A DNA stretch of 64,000 bases from Dillenia suffruticosa. Its lineage: Eukaryota; Streptophyta; Magnoliopsida; Dilleniales; Dilleniaceae. Under the pieces are notes generated by a model. The model had not been told where the DNA came from, did no database searches, and saw only the letters and a program-made list of their open reading frames with translations. The position numbers and the translations under genes are program-made. Positions 1 to 10,769 of the stretch are shown piece after piece. Positions within the stretch are counted from its first letter, which is position 1, and the number at the start of each line of letters is the position of its first letter. The stretch covers positions 6,437,001-6,501,000 of the forward strand of contig JAVTVX010000012.1 in the NCBI GenBank assembly GCA_033439265.1, given 5' to 3'.

Positions 1-150
1 GTCGACAGTCCCGAGAGGAGGACTCTGACAGTGGTTCATTAAACCCTCACGTGCCCCACCTGCTCATGCGGCTGGTGAGTGGTGACCACGTCCGTGTGCG
101 CGACGACTCTTGAGTCCGACTCAACTTAACCGCGGCCTCCAATGTTTTCC
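1..150. promoter_or_regulatory. GC-richer edge segment with ACGT-core motifs
   Basis: The first 150 bases are clearly richer in G and C than the following kilobases. They hold a CACGTG palindrome (48-53) and a CCACGTCC element (86-93), cores bound by plant bZIP and bHLH factors, plus a CCGAC core near 116. No open frame of note is present. It could be the promoter side of a gene beyond the left edge; that is inference from composition and motifs only. Confidence 0.2.
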
Positions 151-774
151 GATTGTATGAATCAAAAATACACCAAACTTCTCATCGACCACCACTTTCC
201 TTTTCTTTTTCTTTTTCTTTTTTTTTACATTTTAATATATTAAATTAATTAATATTTATACAAAATTTTTTATATTTTTTTACATATTTAAAAATTCATT
301 TATTGATTTAAGGATAATGAATATAAAATGGTAATATTTTAATTATAGAGTTGAAAATTGAATTTTCTATTTTATTATCATTTTAAAATTACTTTTGATT
401 TGATCACGCACCAAAATAATATCACAAAGATGAGTACAAAATTTTTCTAAAAAATATAAAAATAACACTTGAACCACAAGCAAAATATAAATACTCTCTT
501 AAACTTCAGAAAAATATCAACATATTCTCTCAATTGTGTAAATATATAAAATTAATCCTTCTATCTTGGTTTTGTTTATTTTTAACAGCAAACTAATAAC
601 AATATTTTAAATTTTTTTTAAAGAATATTAATATATATATATTTTTTTGAATATAAAAATATAATGATTTTATTTCTCTGAAGTGAAATTACTTCTGATC
701 TCGTTACAGGACAATCATATGCGCATTCCTATATATTTTTCTCAGACAATCGAATCCCCATTCTGCTCTGCCGT

Positions 775-806
<32 letters not shown>
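775..806. repeat. (CT)n microsatellite
   Basis: About 16 uninterrupted CT dinucleotides. Many similar tracts occur in this window. Confidence 0.95.
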
Positions 807-809
<3 letters not shown>

Positions 810-879
810 GAATGCACTTCTATTCCAGGGTTTGGTTTAAAGATTCTTTTGCTTGTCTAAATGTTGAAATTTGACGTTC

Positions 880-1066
880 CATCGATGATGATCGATTTAG
901 TAAAATATAATATTAAATTTTTTAGTTAAAATTTTAAATTTAACTCATAATTTAAACATAAAACAAACTATATTAAAAAGGTAATTCTTAAATGAATAAC
1001 TATAAATCTTAAATCAGATTAATTAAAATATGACTCCGGATACCAATATAATATAAAAGAAATCAT
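880..1066 (+). repeat. Degenerate SINE
   Basis: The 3' part ends in a motif of the form cagattaat...ctccggatacc followed by an A-rich tail. The same 3' signature recurs at 6.5, 6.9, 15.5, 32.0 and 48.8 kb. The 5' tRNA-like half is too decayed to show clear A and B boxes. Confidence 0.45.
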
Positions 1067-3094
1067 ATTCCATTTACTTTCTCCGTGGAAGTTCGACAAT
1101 TATCGTAAATTAGGGTTTTGAGAAAAAAATATTGCATTTTTTATATTAGTTGATGAGATGTTTTGATTTTTTTTTTTTAAATTTAAATTTTCTTTTGTAT
1201 TTCTCGTATAGTTCAAGACCTATTTTTATACTTTTTCTAAATTTTCATAGGAAGGGTGGAAATTCATTTCTAATGGATCAAAAATCTCTTTAATTGGGTA
1301 AATTAAGCACAAAATGACAAGGGGCACAATAATATTTAAAATTATATAACATTAAATTTTAAGTAAAATTTTTTAGGCAATTGCCCCTATCCTCCCTTCT
1401 CCTTTGGTTTTAAATATCATAAAATTGAAAAAAGTTTCAAGGAATATTGAAAAAAAAAACTTTTTTATTCATAAAAAGGAATATTGAAGTTTTTAGAATA
1501 ATGGGTAAAATAATAATGATCAAAGTTTTCACATATTTGGAATATTGCACTTATATTCAAACAATGCATCAGGAAATTTTGTCAATCCCCAAAAAAAATA
1601 AAATTGAAATTGATGAATTAAAAACTGAGTTCAGTAAATGTATTAATTAAAACATGCTCAGAAAAAAAAAAAAAAAAAAAAAAAAAAACTAAATGATGGA
1701 AACAAACAAAATTAAAGTCCTTGATTTTAGGTCATAGTGAGAGAGTTAGTAGAGCGGACAAGACAGATTCTTTTATGTACGCCAATTTTATCTCTACTCA
1801 TAAAACTCTTACCTATGTTCTCTTGGTTGTTTAATTTTTATTTTCTTCCGGAAGGAATTGTAATTAATTCCAAATTAATAGACTTCTTGTTTTTAAAATA
1901 CAGTTCAGTGATCATAATTAATCTCATGATTCGGGTTTGAAACATTTGGTAGTCTTTCTCTGGAGAACCCATTGAGGCGGCCTGAGCGAGGAAGGGGAGA
2001 TTGGCCGAGTGAACAAAAGCGACAGATTGAACAGATCGTCCTTGCCCGACCGATGGTCTTCAGTCAAACCCCTTTCAGCACTCGAGGAAGGGGTTGATAT
2101 TAAATTTGTTTGCCAAGCAAGCTCAACATCCGGACACTATGGTCACATGCATGGCCCTGTACACCAGAACAACATGAAAATAGTTTTATTTGTTTTGACC
2201 ATGCCAGCTAATGATAAACGACCTCAGAAGGGATCAGGGTGGTCAATTACACTTATGTAATTTTTTAAAATTTAATTAATATTTATAATTCATATCTATT
2301 TTGTATCCATTTATCTTTTTTTAAAAACTTATTTATTTGACTAGATTTTATATAAATCTTTTTTTTAAATCCATCGTATAACAAAACCAAAATATAAAAT
2401 ATCATCACATATTTTAAATGAATAAATAAATATTTTATAATTGTTAAAGTAAAAAAAAATAATATTAATATTTATAATCTTGACACTTTTTCTTCTCCCC
2501 TTTCCCTTCCCCTTTCCCGTCCCTTCCCCCCGCCCCCCTCTCTCTCTCTCTCCATCCATTTTGCTTTTTCCCACTCTTTTCCTTTCATTTTTTTCCCTCT
2601 CCTTTCCTTTTCATCATCGACTCTCTGCTACTTTCTTTTTTACGCAGCTCTAATTATTTCTTTATATTTTCTTTACTTATTAAATAACGAAATCTTTGTT
2701 CTCCAATTAAACACCAAAATTATCTTCAAATTTTAAAATAAAATTCATTTTTTGCACCATGAAAAAGAAACATATTGATTTGAATTACAATCTCAATTAA
2801 TTTTTTTTTAATTTAATAGTTAGTGTTAAATTCTAATATAATTAAAAAAAAAATTGATTCTTGTTATGTTTTATTATATTTTTTGCTCTTGGATGAGATT
2901 TTAGAATAACTTTTTTTTTTGTGTTTAATCATTTGTTTGTATAGTAATTATATGAAATATTATAGATGAATTATTTTTTTGTTGATATTTAAAATTTTTT
3001 AATATAGTTTTATAATTCATATTTTTTATTAAACAAATATCTTATAAATTTTTTACATGCTAACCTCTGAGTTTTAGGTTTGCCACCGGATAAA

Positions 3095-3096
<2 letters not shown>

Positions 3097-3134
<38 letters not shown>
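3097..3134. repeat. (AT)n microsatellite
   Basis: About 19 AT dinucleotides without interruption. Confidence 0.95.
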
Positions 3135-3138
<4 letters not shown>

Positions 3139-3769
3139 GTTCGAGATAACGTCCTTGTGATTTGTCCTAAGTTAGGATGCGCTTCCACGTTGTGAGATTT
3201 AGTGCACAAGTTGTCGAATCCCTTCTGGCCTCTGTAGTAGTAGTGGAATGGCTACACTTACTCTGCATTAGCATCCAAACACTGAATCAAGAGCTTTGGG
3301 ACTCCCATGGTCGTTTTAATGATATTTTTATCTTTTTCATTATCATAAATATAGAGGGGATGATTTTCTAGAATATATTTATACTACTTATCACATCTAT
3401 TTAAGATTTTTCATGATATTGAATCTTCAAATTACTATCTAAATAGAATCTTAGTTTCTAATTTTGATTTCTATTACCCAATTTCATTTACAAAAATATC
3501 ATTTATCATATATTTTTAAAATGAGATTCTAACAAATAATTTAAATAGAAGTGTGCCATTGGCATTAAATTTGTATGCAACTGTCGACTCTCTACCGAGA
3601 ACCACCTTTTTTTCCCCCCCTTTGTTTTGACGGTAAATTTAAGATACGAGCCAAATTCCAATTTCCAACCGAATAAAATAAGATCCACAGTACACTTAAA
3701 TATTTTTTTTTTTTTTGACTTTAACCCAACCTTTTTACACTGCAGCAAACTGCACCATCGAATTCCGAG

Positions 3770-3963
3770 GGCGAGGAGAGAGAGGAGAGAGAAGAGAGAG
3801 AGAGAGAGATGACTGGATGAGTTTTTGACTGAAGGTGGGTGGTGTCTCGTCGGGAAGCAAAGAGCGATTCCCTATGAGGGCTTTAGCAAAAGGTGAGCCG
3901 AAGGTAACGGCGCTCAGGCTGGAGAGAGAGAGAACACGTGACTGTCGGAATGGGAATATGTGA
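3770..3963 (+). other. Possible orphan 5' leader and first exon
   Basis: A GA-rich leader (3770-3810) of the kind common in plant 5' UTRs is followed by a 29-codon frame from the ATG at 3874 to the stop at 3961-3963. Inside that frame, six codons in, is a good splice-donor context (AAAAG then GTGAGC, GT at 3893-3894). A Mutator-like element begins about 50 bases after the frame ends. I recognise no protein family and cannot find a following exon. It may be the relic of a gene interrupted by the transposon, or chance. Confidence 0.15.
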
Positions 3964-4003
3964 ATTTTCCGCAGAAGTAGATTGATTGAAATCCCATGAC
4001 ATG

Positions 4004-4014
4004 CAAATTTTGAA
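4004..4014. repeat. Left target-site duplication of MULE
   Basis: The 11-mer CAAATTTTGAA is repeated exactly at 5854-5864, outside the right end of the inverted arms. An 8-11 bp duplication is typical of Mutator-like transposition. Confidence 0.7.
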
Positions 4015-4445
4015 AAGTAAATTACTTGTCTCATCCTTAAGGTTTTGCCCTATTTTTACAAATTAATACTCATAATTAGAAATACTACATTATGAAACTT
4101 AAATTTAAAAAAATGTAACGAATTAGTTATTTCATTAACGAGGACGATGGACTGTTCATTAACGACCGACGTAGTCTGATATTACTGTCTATAAGATAAG
4201 ATGATACAGATAATTACATGTCATGGTCATATCAGTCATCATAAACATGTTGTTGCCACATCAGCTGTTTGCTGACATGGCAAAGTTGCTGACGTGACTG
4301 TAAAACCCCGTCTCCTCCCCTCCCGCTTTCGCTCTCCTCCCCTCTCTCTCGCTCACCGGAAAAAAAAAATTCTCCTCTCTCTCTCCCCTCCCCTTTTCTC
4401 TCTCTTCTCTCCTCACTCTCGAAAAACACTCAGTGTTGAATCAAG

Positions 4446-5274
4446 CTCTGGTTTTGCGAAACCCAAATTGATGGGTTTGACAAAAACTGAAACCGAAGAA
4501 ATATTCCTTCTCATTTTTAGCAATCAAGCTCTGCTTCAGATTTCAACAGTCCATCCTCAATTTGTTCGCAAGCTCAAATGCATTGGACAGATCTTCACAA
4601 CTACTCAAGTGATCTTCCAGAAACCCTAACAGGTGGGTTTTTCTCAATTGGTCTCTCTCTCTCTCTCTCTGTTGGAGTGAAGTAGCCAGAAAAGGCCATA
4701 ATGAGGAATCAGTATGAAGCCCACCTGTTAGGGTTTCTGGAAGATCAAGTTCTAAATTGGGTTTTTCTGGCCCTTTCTTGAGATTGGTGAGACGATTGTG
4801 ATTGGGAGAAATTGAAGAATGTGAAGGAAAAATGCCAAAATCGATGTACGTTGGCAGCATTTTCATCGACCCATTTCTCTGAAAGTGAAGAAGCTACGGG
4901 AATCGGAATGCCATTTTGGTGAAAAGGAAAAAACCAAATTCTGAACAATGTGATGAGAAATTGAAGAATGCCTTTTGGTTTTTTTGCCGAAGTTGTAAGT
5001 TCTCCGAGGTGAGCTCGAATTCCTTTTCTGGCCTTTTCTATTTTAGGGTTTTTCTTCAAATTCTCAGTTGGGTCAATTTGGGCGAAGATCTGCTCTTGCA
5101 CTCAAATCAGATCCGTTGAAGCCATGTCTCTATCAGATCCAAAAGCAAGCCGACGATAACAAATTGGATGAAACCCACTCGAATCCCAGTCCAGAAAAAC
5201 ATCATCTCATCAGACATCATCCGAGGCAAATTGATTTTAAAACATTTTAAAAATTAAAATAAAATATTAATTTT
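4446..5274. other. Unique interior of the MULE, possible captured gene DNA
   Basis: Between the inverted arms lies about 830 bases of mixed-composition sequence with short open frames on both strands, none in a recognised family. It resembles plant UTR or first-exon sequence (TTAGGGTTT motifs, CT tracts, GAAGATC-rich stretches). The largest minus-strand frames (4543-4866 and 4745-5101) overlap one another in different frames and do not look like real proteins. Capture of host fragments is known for Pack-MULEs; here it is inferred. Confidence 0.35.
4610..4747. repeat. 28-bp perfect inverted repeat inside the MULE
   Basis: Arms at 4610-4637 and 4720-4747 are exact reverse complements, separated by 82 bases that include a (CT)n tract. 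RNA crossing this region could fold into a 28-bp stem. Confidence 0.85.
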
Positions 5275-5853
5275 AAAATGTTGATTTAAGAACAGTGTTT
5301 TTCTTTCGGTAAGAGAGAGAAGAGAAGAGAGAGAGGAGGGGGAGGGAGAGGTGAGTGGTTTTTTTTTTTTTTTTTCTGGTGAGAGACAGAGAGGGGAGAG
5401 AAGAGAGGGAGAGAGGGGGAGGGGGAGAGAGAGGAGAATTTTTTTTCCGGTCAGAGAGGGGAAAGAGGAGAGAGAAAGGGGGAGGGGGAGGAGATGGGGG
5501 TTTTCTGGTGATGACGCGGCACTTCCCAGCGTGACACATTGACAATAATGACCCCTTGTGTTGACGTGGTACTACCACGTCAACAAGATAACATAGTGAA
5601 ACTATCACATCAACAAAATGTTAACGTGGCTTATGAAGGTGTTGAAATGTGTTAACCCGTCAGCAATAAATCAACATTCATATAGCTCTAGATTTATTGT
5701 TAAGTCATCATTAACGATTAGTCTGTTATCCTGTTATCGTCGTTAACAAAATGACCGATTTGTTATATTTTTAAAAATTTAAATATTACAAGATAACATT
5801 TTTAATTATAAAGACTAATTTACAAAAACAAATCAAACTTTAAGGAATTTACT

Positions 5854-5864
5854 CAAATTTTGAA
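5854..5864. repeat. Right target-site duplication of MULE
   Basis: Exact copy of the 11-mer at 4004-4014. Confidence 0.7.
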
Positions 5865-6382
5865 TTCCCATGATTGGCCAGCTGCAATGCAATTTCAAAA
5901 TTTCTCTAACTTACGGAAATGTTTTCCATTACCTATTAATGATCCAGAAAGTGATTTGTAGGGAAGGCAAGCGCGCATGTGTTCAATTCACAATGAGAGA
6001 GAATAAGTGTGTTTTTATTGCACCATCATTGAGTGTTTTGGTAAATTGATATAGAACGTTTATTCGTTGAGCTCAAAGAATAAATGATCAAGTTTAAGGA
6101 AAGTTTTAAAAATGGAATTTATGGTTCAAAAATGAACCCCAAAGTGCCTTATAGGTAGAAAATAGACAAAATCTTAAATTTGAATATCTTGTATAGAGAA
6201 AATAGATACAAAAGATATTTATTTTTAAATTTGATTTGAACTGAATTTAATCAGTTTAATATAAATATTAAATACTAATAATTTATCTAAAAAATACAAA
6301 AAATACATGCATAGTCAAATATTTTGGACGGTTAGACTCGATTGTATTGAGCGTTGTAGCTCCCTTGCAACTCAATCATGGC
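5865..6382. other. Intergenic DNA
   Basis: AT-rich, with no open frame of note, no recognised repeat ends and no gene signal seen. Confidence 0.6.
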
Positions 6383-6395
6383 AAGGCCGCGATGC

Positions 6396-6598
6396 TCTAT
6401 CAACGTCTGATTGTTCAGTTGGTTCAAGAATTGATACCTCTTAACCATGGTCAGGAATTCGATCCCCTATGAGAACGGAAAATTCAGCGTTAAGAGACCT
6501 ACCCCTTAATTAGACCCTACAAGCGATCAACCCAAATTAATCGGGAACGAAATCCTGGATATTGGGTTGATGGCCTAACCATGATACCAAAAAAAAAA
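6396..6598 (+). mobile_element. SINE with 13-bp target-site duplication
   Basis: About 200 bases. The element is flanked by AAGGCCGCGATGC at 6383-6395 and again at 6598-6610; the first A's may belong to the tail. It has a pol III A-box-like motif TTGTTCAGTTGG (6411-6422) and a B-box-like motif AATTCGATCCC (6456-6466), as in tRNA-derived SINE heads. The 3' end has the form cccaaattaatcggga...cctggatatt...gatacc followed by a run of about 10 A. The intact duplication and clean tail mark this as one of the youngest insertions in the window. No coding capacity is expected. Confidence 0.8.
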
Positions 6599-6752
6599 AG
6601 GCCGCGATGCCCGCACCGAGCACTATTGCGTCTTTGTGTATTTTCTTAGTTATTTTTGTTTATTTTTTTTCTTTTAAATAAGAATACTTTGATTTAATTA
6701 TTTAGTTTCCTATTTTATTTAAGAGTCTTTGGACTATATAAACATCTTATAT

Positions 6753-6941
6753 TGTACCAACAGATAGTTGATCTAGTAAAATATAGTGCTACATCCTTTG
6801 ATCAAGTTTCCGACTTTGATTCACGACTTGGGTATGAAAAAAACTATATTAGGATGGTAGCTCCTTTAATGGGTCACTATAAGTCGCGAACCGGATTAAT
6901 TATAACATTATTCCGAATACCGGTTGACATAATAAAAAAAA
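6753..6941 (+). mobile_element. SINE, second head type
   Basis: The segment is flanked by ATCTTATAT at 6744-6752 and 6942-6950. Its 5' half differs from that of the 6.4-kb SINE and matches copies near 15.2 kb (plus) and 16.9 kb (minus). The shared landmark is GACTTGGGTATG followed by A's and then a block ending in ggtcactataagtc. The 3' half carries the same cggattaat...ccgaatacc domain as the other SINEs and ends in about nine A. A 76-codon open frame across it is a by-product. Confidence 0.7.
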
Positions 6942-6971
6942 ATCTTATATCACCTTTTCCAAACCAACAAT

Positions 6972-6974
6972 ATT
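6972..6974. repeat. Left 3-bp target-site duplication (ATT) of CACTA element 1
   Basis: ATT here is matched by ATT at 9433-9435, immediately outside the right terminus. A 3-bp duplication is diagnostic of CACTA (En/Spm) transposition. Confidence 0.7.
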
Positions 6975-7354
6975 CACTATAAAAAACAGTCTTTTTAGCC
7001 ACAAATTTAGCGACGAAAATTTAAAAAAAATTCGTCGCTAAAAACATTAGCCACGGATTTAACGACGAAAAATTTTTCGTCGCTAATAAAGCATCGCAAA
7101 AATTTAGCGACAAAAATCTGAAATCCGTTGCTAAATTTAGCGACGAAAATTATCTATCGTTAAATTACCGACATAAAAAAATCCGTTGCTAAATTTAGCG
7201 ACGAAAATCTAAAATTTATTGCTAAATTTAGCTACAGATAATTTTTGTCGCAAATTTAAGGAAAAAAATATCCGTCGAAAAATTATTCGTCCCTAATTTA
7301 ACGACGAATAAAAAAATCCGTCGCTGATTCCAAATTTCCAAATTCATTGACATT

Positions 7355-7560
7355 AGCGCACGTGCCGCCCTTGCCCACCCGAGCCAGCACGTCCCTTGCC
7401 CTCCCACGTCCTGGATGGCCCCGCCCGCCCAAGCCAACACCAGCCTGCAAGCTGCTTGCCTGCCTGAGTCAGCACCCCCGTGCAGGTGCTCCAGCATCAG
7501 CTCTTAATTACTGAAAAATGCCGCTTTGCCTTCTGCCTCCACCATGGTTCGAACTCCAAA
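7355..7560 (-). other. GC-rich module with B-box-like motif, left copy in CACTA element 1
   Basis: Read on the minus strand, a GTTCGAACCATGG core (7542-7554) precedes a CAAAGCGG motif (7521-7528) and then a GC-rich stretch of GCAGGC/GGGCGG-like words. CACTA element 2 has the same order, GTTCGAACCATGG (58062-58074), CAAAGCGG (58081-58088), then GC-rich words. GTTCGAACC fits the internal B box of tRNA genes (GWTCRANNC). No full tRNA cloverleaf is visible. Confidence 0.5.
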
Positions 7561-8229
7561 TTCCTACACGCTGCACGCACACACATAAGTATAAACCTAT
7601 AAACCACCGAGTCAAAAAAATATTATGTGATATAATTTTTTTTTTATTATTTATTATGTTTTCTTCATATTTTTTTAATAATAATAAAATAATATATAAT
7701 AACAATTTAAAATAATAAATATAATAACTTTTTTTATTTATAACACCAACCTAAAATAATATTAATTAAAAATAATAAATATGATAATTTTTAATAAAAT
7801 AAAAAATAATAAAATACTAATTTAAAATAAAATAATTAATTAATTAAAAAATATATTAATATTATATTTTGATTTCTTCTTTTTTCTTTTTATTTTATTA
7901 TTTTATTATTTTTTTTTATTATTATTATTTATTATTATTTTATTTTTTTAATCCATACTTTAAAAATGGATTACGATATCTTAAAAATATAAAATTATAA
8001 TTATCAATAAATTATAATATATTAACAATTTAAAAAATTTATATATTTAATCACAAAATATTTTTATTCGTTTGAAAACAAGAAATTTCAATATTATATA
8101 TAAGAAATAAGAATATAAAGAGAAAAAAAAACCCAAAAATAGAGATGAGAGTAAGAGGAAAGAAAAAAGAGTGAAAATAGAAAACAAATGAGTAGGAAGA
8201 AAGAAAAAAAAATATTATCACACAACACT

Positions 8230-8432
8230 AAGTGGCGGTGCAGTAGTGATATGTCTTCCGTTCAAATCCGAGATTCAAGATTCGAATCACTTCAATTGCA
8301 TTTTATCAATTTTTTTAGTATTAAAACAATGAATGGTCAAGTAGGCAGGCAGGTGCGCGCCTGCTGGGGCACAGGCGCCCGGGCAGGCAGGAGCCTGTGC
8401 GTGCATGCGCCGGCGCCCGCGCAACCTCGTGG
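8230..8432 (+). other. GC-rich module with B-box-like motif, right copy in CACTA element 1
   Basis: A GATTCGAATCA motif (8278-8289) is followed about 50 bases later by a GC-rich block of GGCAGGCAGG and GGCGCCCG-like words (8338-8432). It is oriented opposite to the left module, so the element is roughly palindromic at large scale. The order matches the single module of CACTA element 2. Confidence 0.45.
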
Positions 8433-9432
8433 TTCTGACGAATTAATATTTAATTAAAAAATTTGTATTATTGAATAAAATAATACAAATAAAATAAAAG
8501 TTACCTATACAATAATAAAAAATATTAAATCAAATAAAAAAGAAAAATAAATTAATTAATTAAAATATATATATAATTTAAATAAAATAAAATATATGGT
8601 TTTTTTTAAGAATTAAATAATATTATTCTTCTAAAATGAAATATAATATAATAAAATAACAAGTAAATTAAAATATTATAAAATAATAATATGATTTGTT
8701 AATATAAATTAATAAAATAAAATAAAATTCTAATTAAAAAAAGATAAAATTCAGGGACGGATTTCTAAATCCGTCGCTGAAATTATTAAAATAAAATAAA
8801 AATTAAATTAAATTCTAATTAAAAAAAATTAAATTCAGCAACGGATTTGGAAATCTGTCGCTGATTCAACGACAGATTTTAATCCGTCGCTAAATTACCA
8901 ATGAATAAATTTCGTCGTTGCTAAATTAATTTTTTAATTTAAATATTATATTAATATTATATTTTATATAATTATATATAAAAAACTTAGTGACGGATTC
9001 GGATTTTCGTCTAGTGACGGAAAACAAATCCGTCGCTAAATTAATTTTTAACTTAAATATTATATATTAATAAAATAAAAAGAAAAATAAAAAATAAAAT
9101 TCTATTTAAAAAAGATTAAATTTTGCGACGGATTTTAAATTCGTGACAAAATTTAATCACGAAATATTATTCGTCGCTATTTAGCGACGAAATTTACAAC
9201 AAAAAATTTTTTGTACCCAATTAGTGACGAATTTAGCTTTTCGTCACTAATTAGTAACGAATTTTGCTACGAATAATGTGTCCGTTGCTAATTTAGCCAC
9301 GACTTCCTTTTCGCTGTAAAATTTGTGGCAAATTAACAACGAAAATGTTTTTGTCGTTAAATTCGTCACAAAATAGCGACGAATTTTTTTTGTTACGAAA
9401 AGCAGTGACTAAAATCGTATTTTTTTATAGTA

Positions 9433-9435
9433 ATT
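9433..9435. repeat. Right 3-bp target-site duplication (ATT) of CACTA element 1
   Basis: Matches 6972-6974. Confidence 0.7.
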
Positions 9436-10769
9436 TTTCCTTAATAGATTTACATTTTCCGTATTTAAACATAATACCCTTTTAAAAAATTGTTAGGAAA
9501 GAGAAAGTTGATGAATTGATAATAATTAGAACATGTTTATTAGTTGGATAATTAGAGGATGTTTATTACACAAGAGAAGCACTTATTTTTGAACAGAGAG
9601 AATAACCATATTGTTTAGATTTTATCTTTCGGAGGATTACTTAACCATATAAGATAATATATGTCGATTTTCTCCTTCCATTATTTGGAGAAATTATTCC
9701 TGACCACAGAAAAAAAAAAGCTCGAATAAGTTCATGTAGGAGTAAATTGTCGCGGTGTGAGGAAACTTGTTGGTTTATTATGATCAATGGCTGTGCCTGC
9801 CATGGAAGTAGGGCGCATGAAATTTTCTAAGCTTTAACCGACTCGAGTCTTGTTTGCGATGATGTTTGGTGGGCCAAATATATGATAGGTGCATATAAGA
9901 TTGTATTCTCTATCTCTTTCCAAACTATTTACAAGAGCCACTTGCTCATGCATTTCAGAGAAGAATTGTTAAGATATTCTGTCCTTTTTTTTCTTTCATA
10001 TCATCATTAAGTTTATCAAGCTGAGTTCAGACCACGGGGTGAACCAAAATATTATGAGAAAATTTTGATACCTACTAGTGTTATTTATTAATATTTGGAA
10101 GGAGAGGATACCATCCTTTGACCACACTTTAACATAATACAAAATTCAAATATAGGGATAGGTATGTAATTAATGCTCAAGATTATGTCTCTATTAGTTT
10201 AATGTGATCAACAAAGCCCTAACCCCATCAACCTTTTGACTGTAAAAAGAATTTAAAAATTGTCATTATATATGTTGGGATCAAGAGTCTCCCCATAATA
10301 ATTCTGTTTATATTAAACACCTCTCTCCATATCCCAATACCCTTGCTTTAAACCTTGAATAGAAACGAGACCATGTTACTTAAGCACTGTGATTGAAATT
10401 ATTATCAACCGATGAAATGACAGTTCATGAAATTGAATATGCATGGAGAAAAGGGTCTTTCTATTAAGGGTAGTAGCAACCAAATCACTGGACTGTGCAG
10501 ATGAATATGGGAAAATAGGCCACATGGCACGTGATATTATTGAGACACCCCATATGGAGGATCCCTTAAAAAGGACTTCTCTCTGATTAGCTGAAAATTT
10601 TATTTTTCATGAAGGGACAAGTTGTGGAAAGTACATGGGCTTCTTAAATTATGGGTTTAGATCTGAGCACAACCCTCCATTTTGTGACTACCATGTGATT
10701 GTGATCAAGTTGCATATGAGAAGAGGATCACACACCCACCCAAAAAATCAGTAGTTATTTTTTTCTTTT
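9436..10769. other. Intergenic DNA
   Basis: Moderately AT-rich sequence with no open frame above background and no recognised repeat ends. Nothing functional is supported. Confidence 0.55.

Larger units (their letters stand above)
151..3734. other. AT-rich intergenic DNA
   Basis: No convincing gene. It holds long A and T runs, a (CT)n tract at 775-806, an old SINE at about 880-1066, a poly-A run at 1661-1688 and an (AT)n tract at 3097-3134. The frame at 2009-2260 (83 codons, plus strand) is not in a recognisable family. A slightly GC-richer patch at 3170-3310 carries a 64-codon frame with no recognisable domain. Confidence 0.6.
4015..5853. mobile_element. Non-autonomous Mutator-like element (MULE), candidate Pack-MULE
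   Basis: About 1.84 kb bounded by an exact 11-bp direct repeat. The left arm (about 4015-4445) and right arm (about 5275-5853) are long imperfect inverted repeats. Both begin with AGTAAATT at the outer edge, pass through a CCTTAA(A/G)GTTT motif and an AACAAAAT/ATTTCATTAACG-type block, and end in CT/GA-rich modules interrupted by A runs. The left arm has two such pyrimidine modules and the right arm three, so the arms differ in length. The left arm also has an 11-base insertion near its outer end. No transposase frame is present, so the element must have been moved in trans. The interior (4446-5274) is less AT-rich than the arms and unrelated to them, which suggests captured host DNA. The class is inferred from long arms plus duplication length; a hAT or other element is less likely. 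Confidence 0.65.
6975..9432. mobile_element. Non-autonomous CACTA (En/Spm) transposon, element 1
   Basis: The element starts CACTATAAAAAACAG and ends TTTTTTTATAGTA, so the 3' terminal base has mutated from G to A. It is flanked by ATT on both sides. Subterminal regions of several hundred bases (about 6990-7330 and 8750-9410) are filled with forward and reverse copies of GCGACGAAA/TTTCGTCGC, the kind of short arrayed motif that CACTA transposases bind. The middle has two GC-rich blocks (about 7355-7500 and 8338-8432) in opposite orientation around an AT-rich core (about 7600-8160). No transposase or TNP-type frame is present; the frames at 7228-7497 and 8188-8457 are artefacts of the GC-rich blocks. 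A second member of the family is at 56,581-58,890. Confidence 0.85.

Noticed and set aside
2009-2260. 83-codon plus-strand frame
   Set aside because: Mixed composition, no recognisable domain, no splice or promoter context. Kept only as a mention.
7228-7497. 89-codon minus-strand frame in CACTA element 1
   Set aside because: It lies across the GC-rich module, has no recognised domain, and ends in transposon subterminal repeats.
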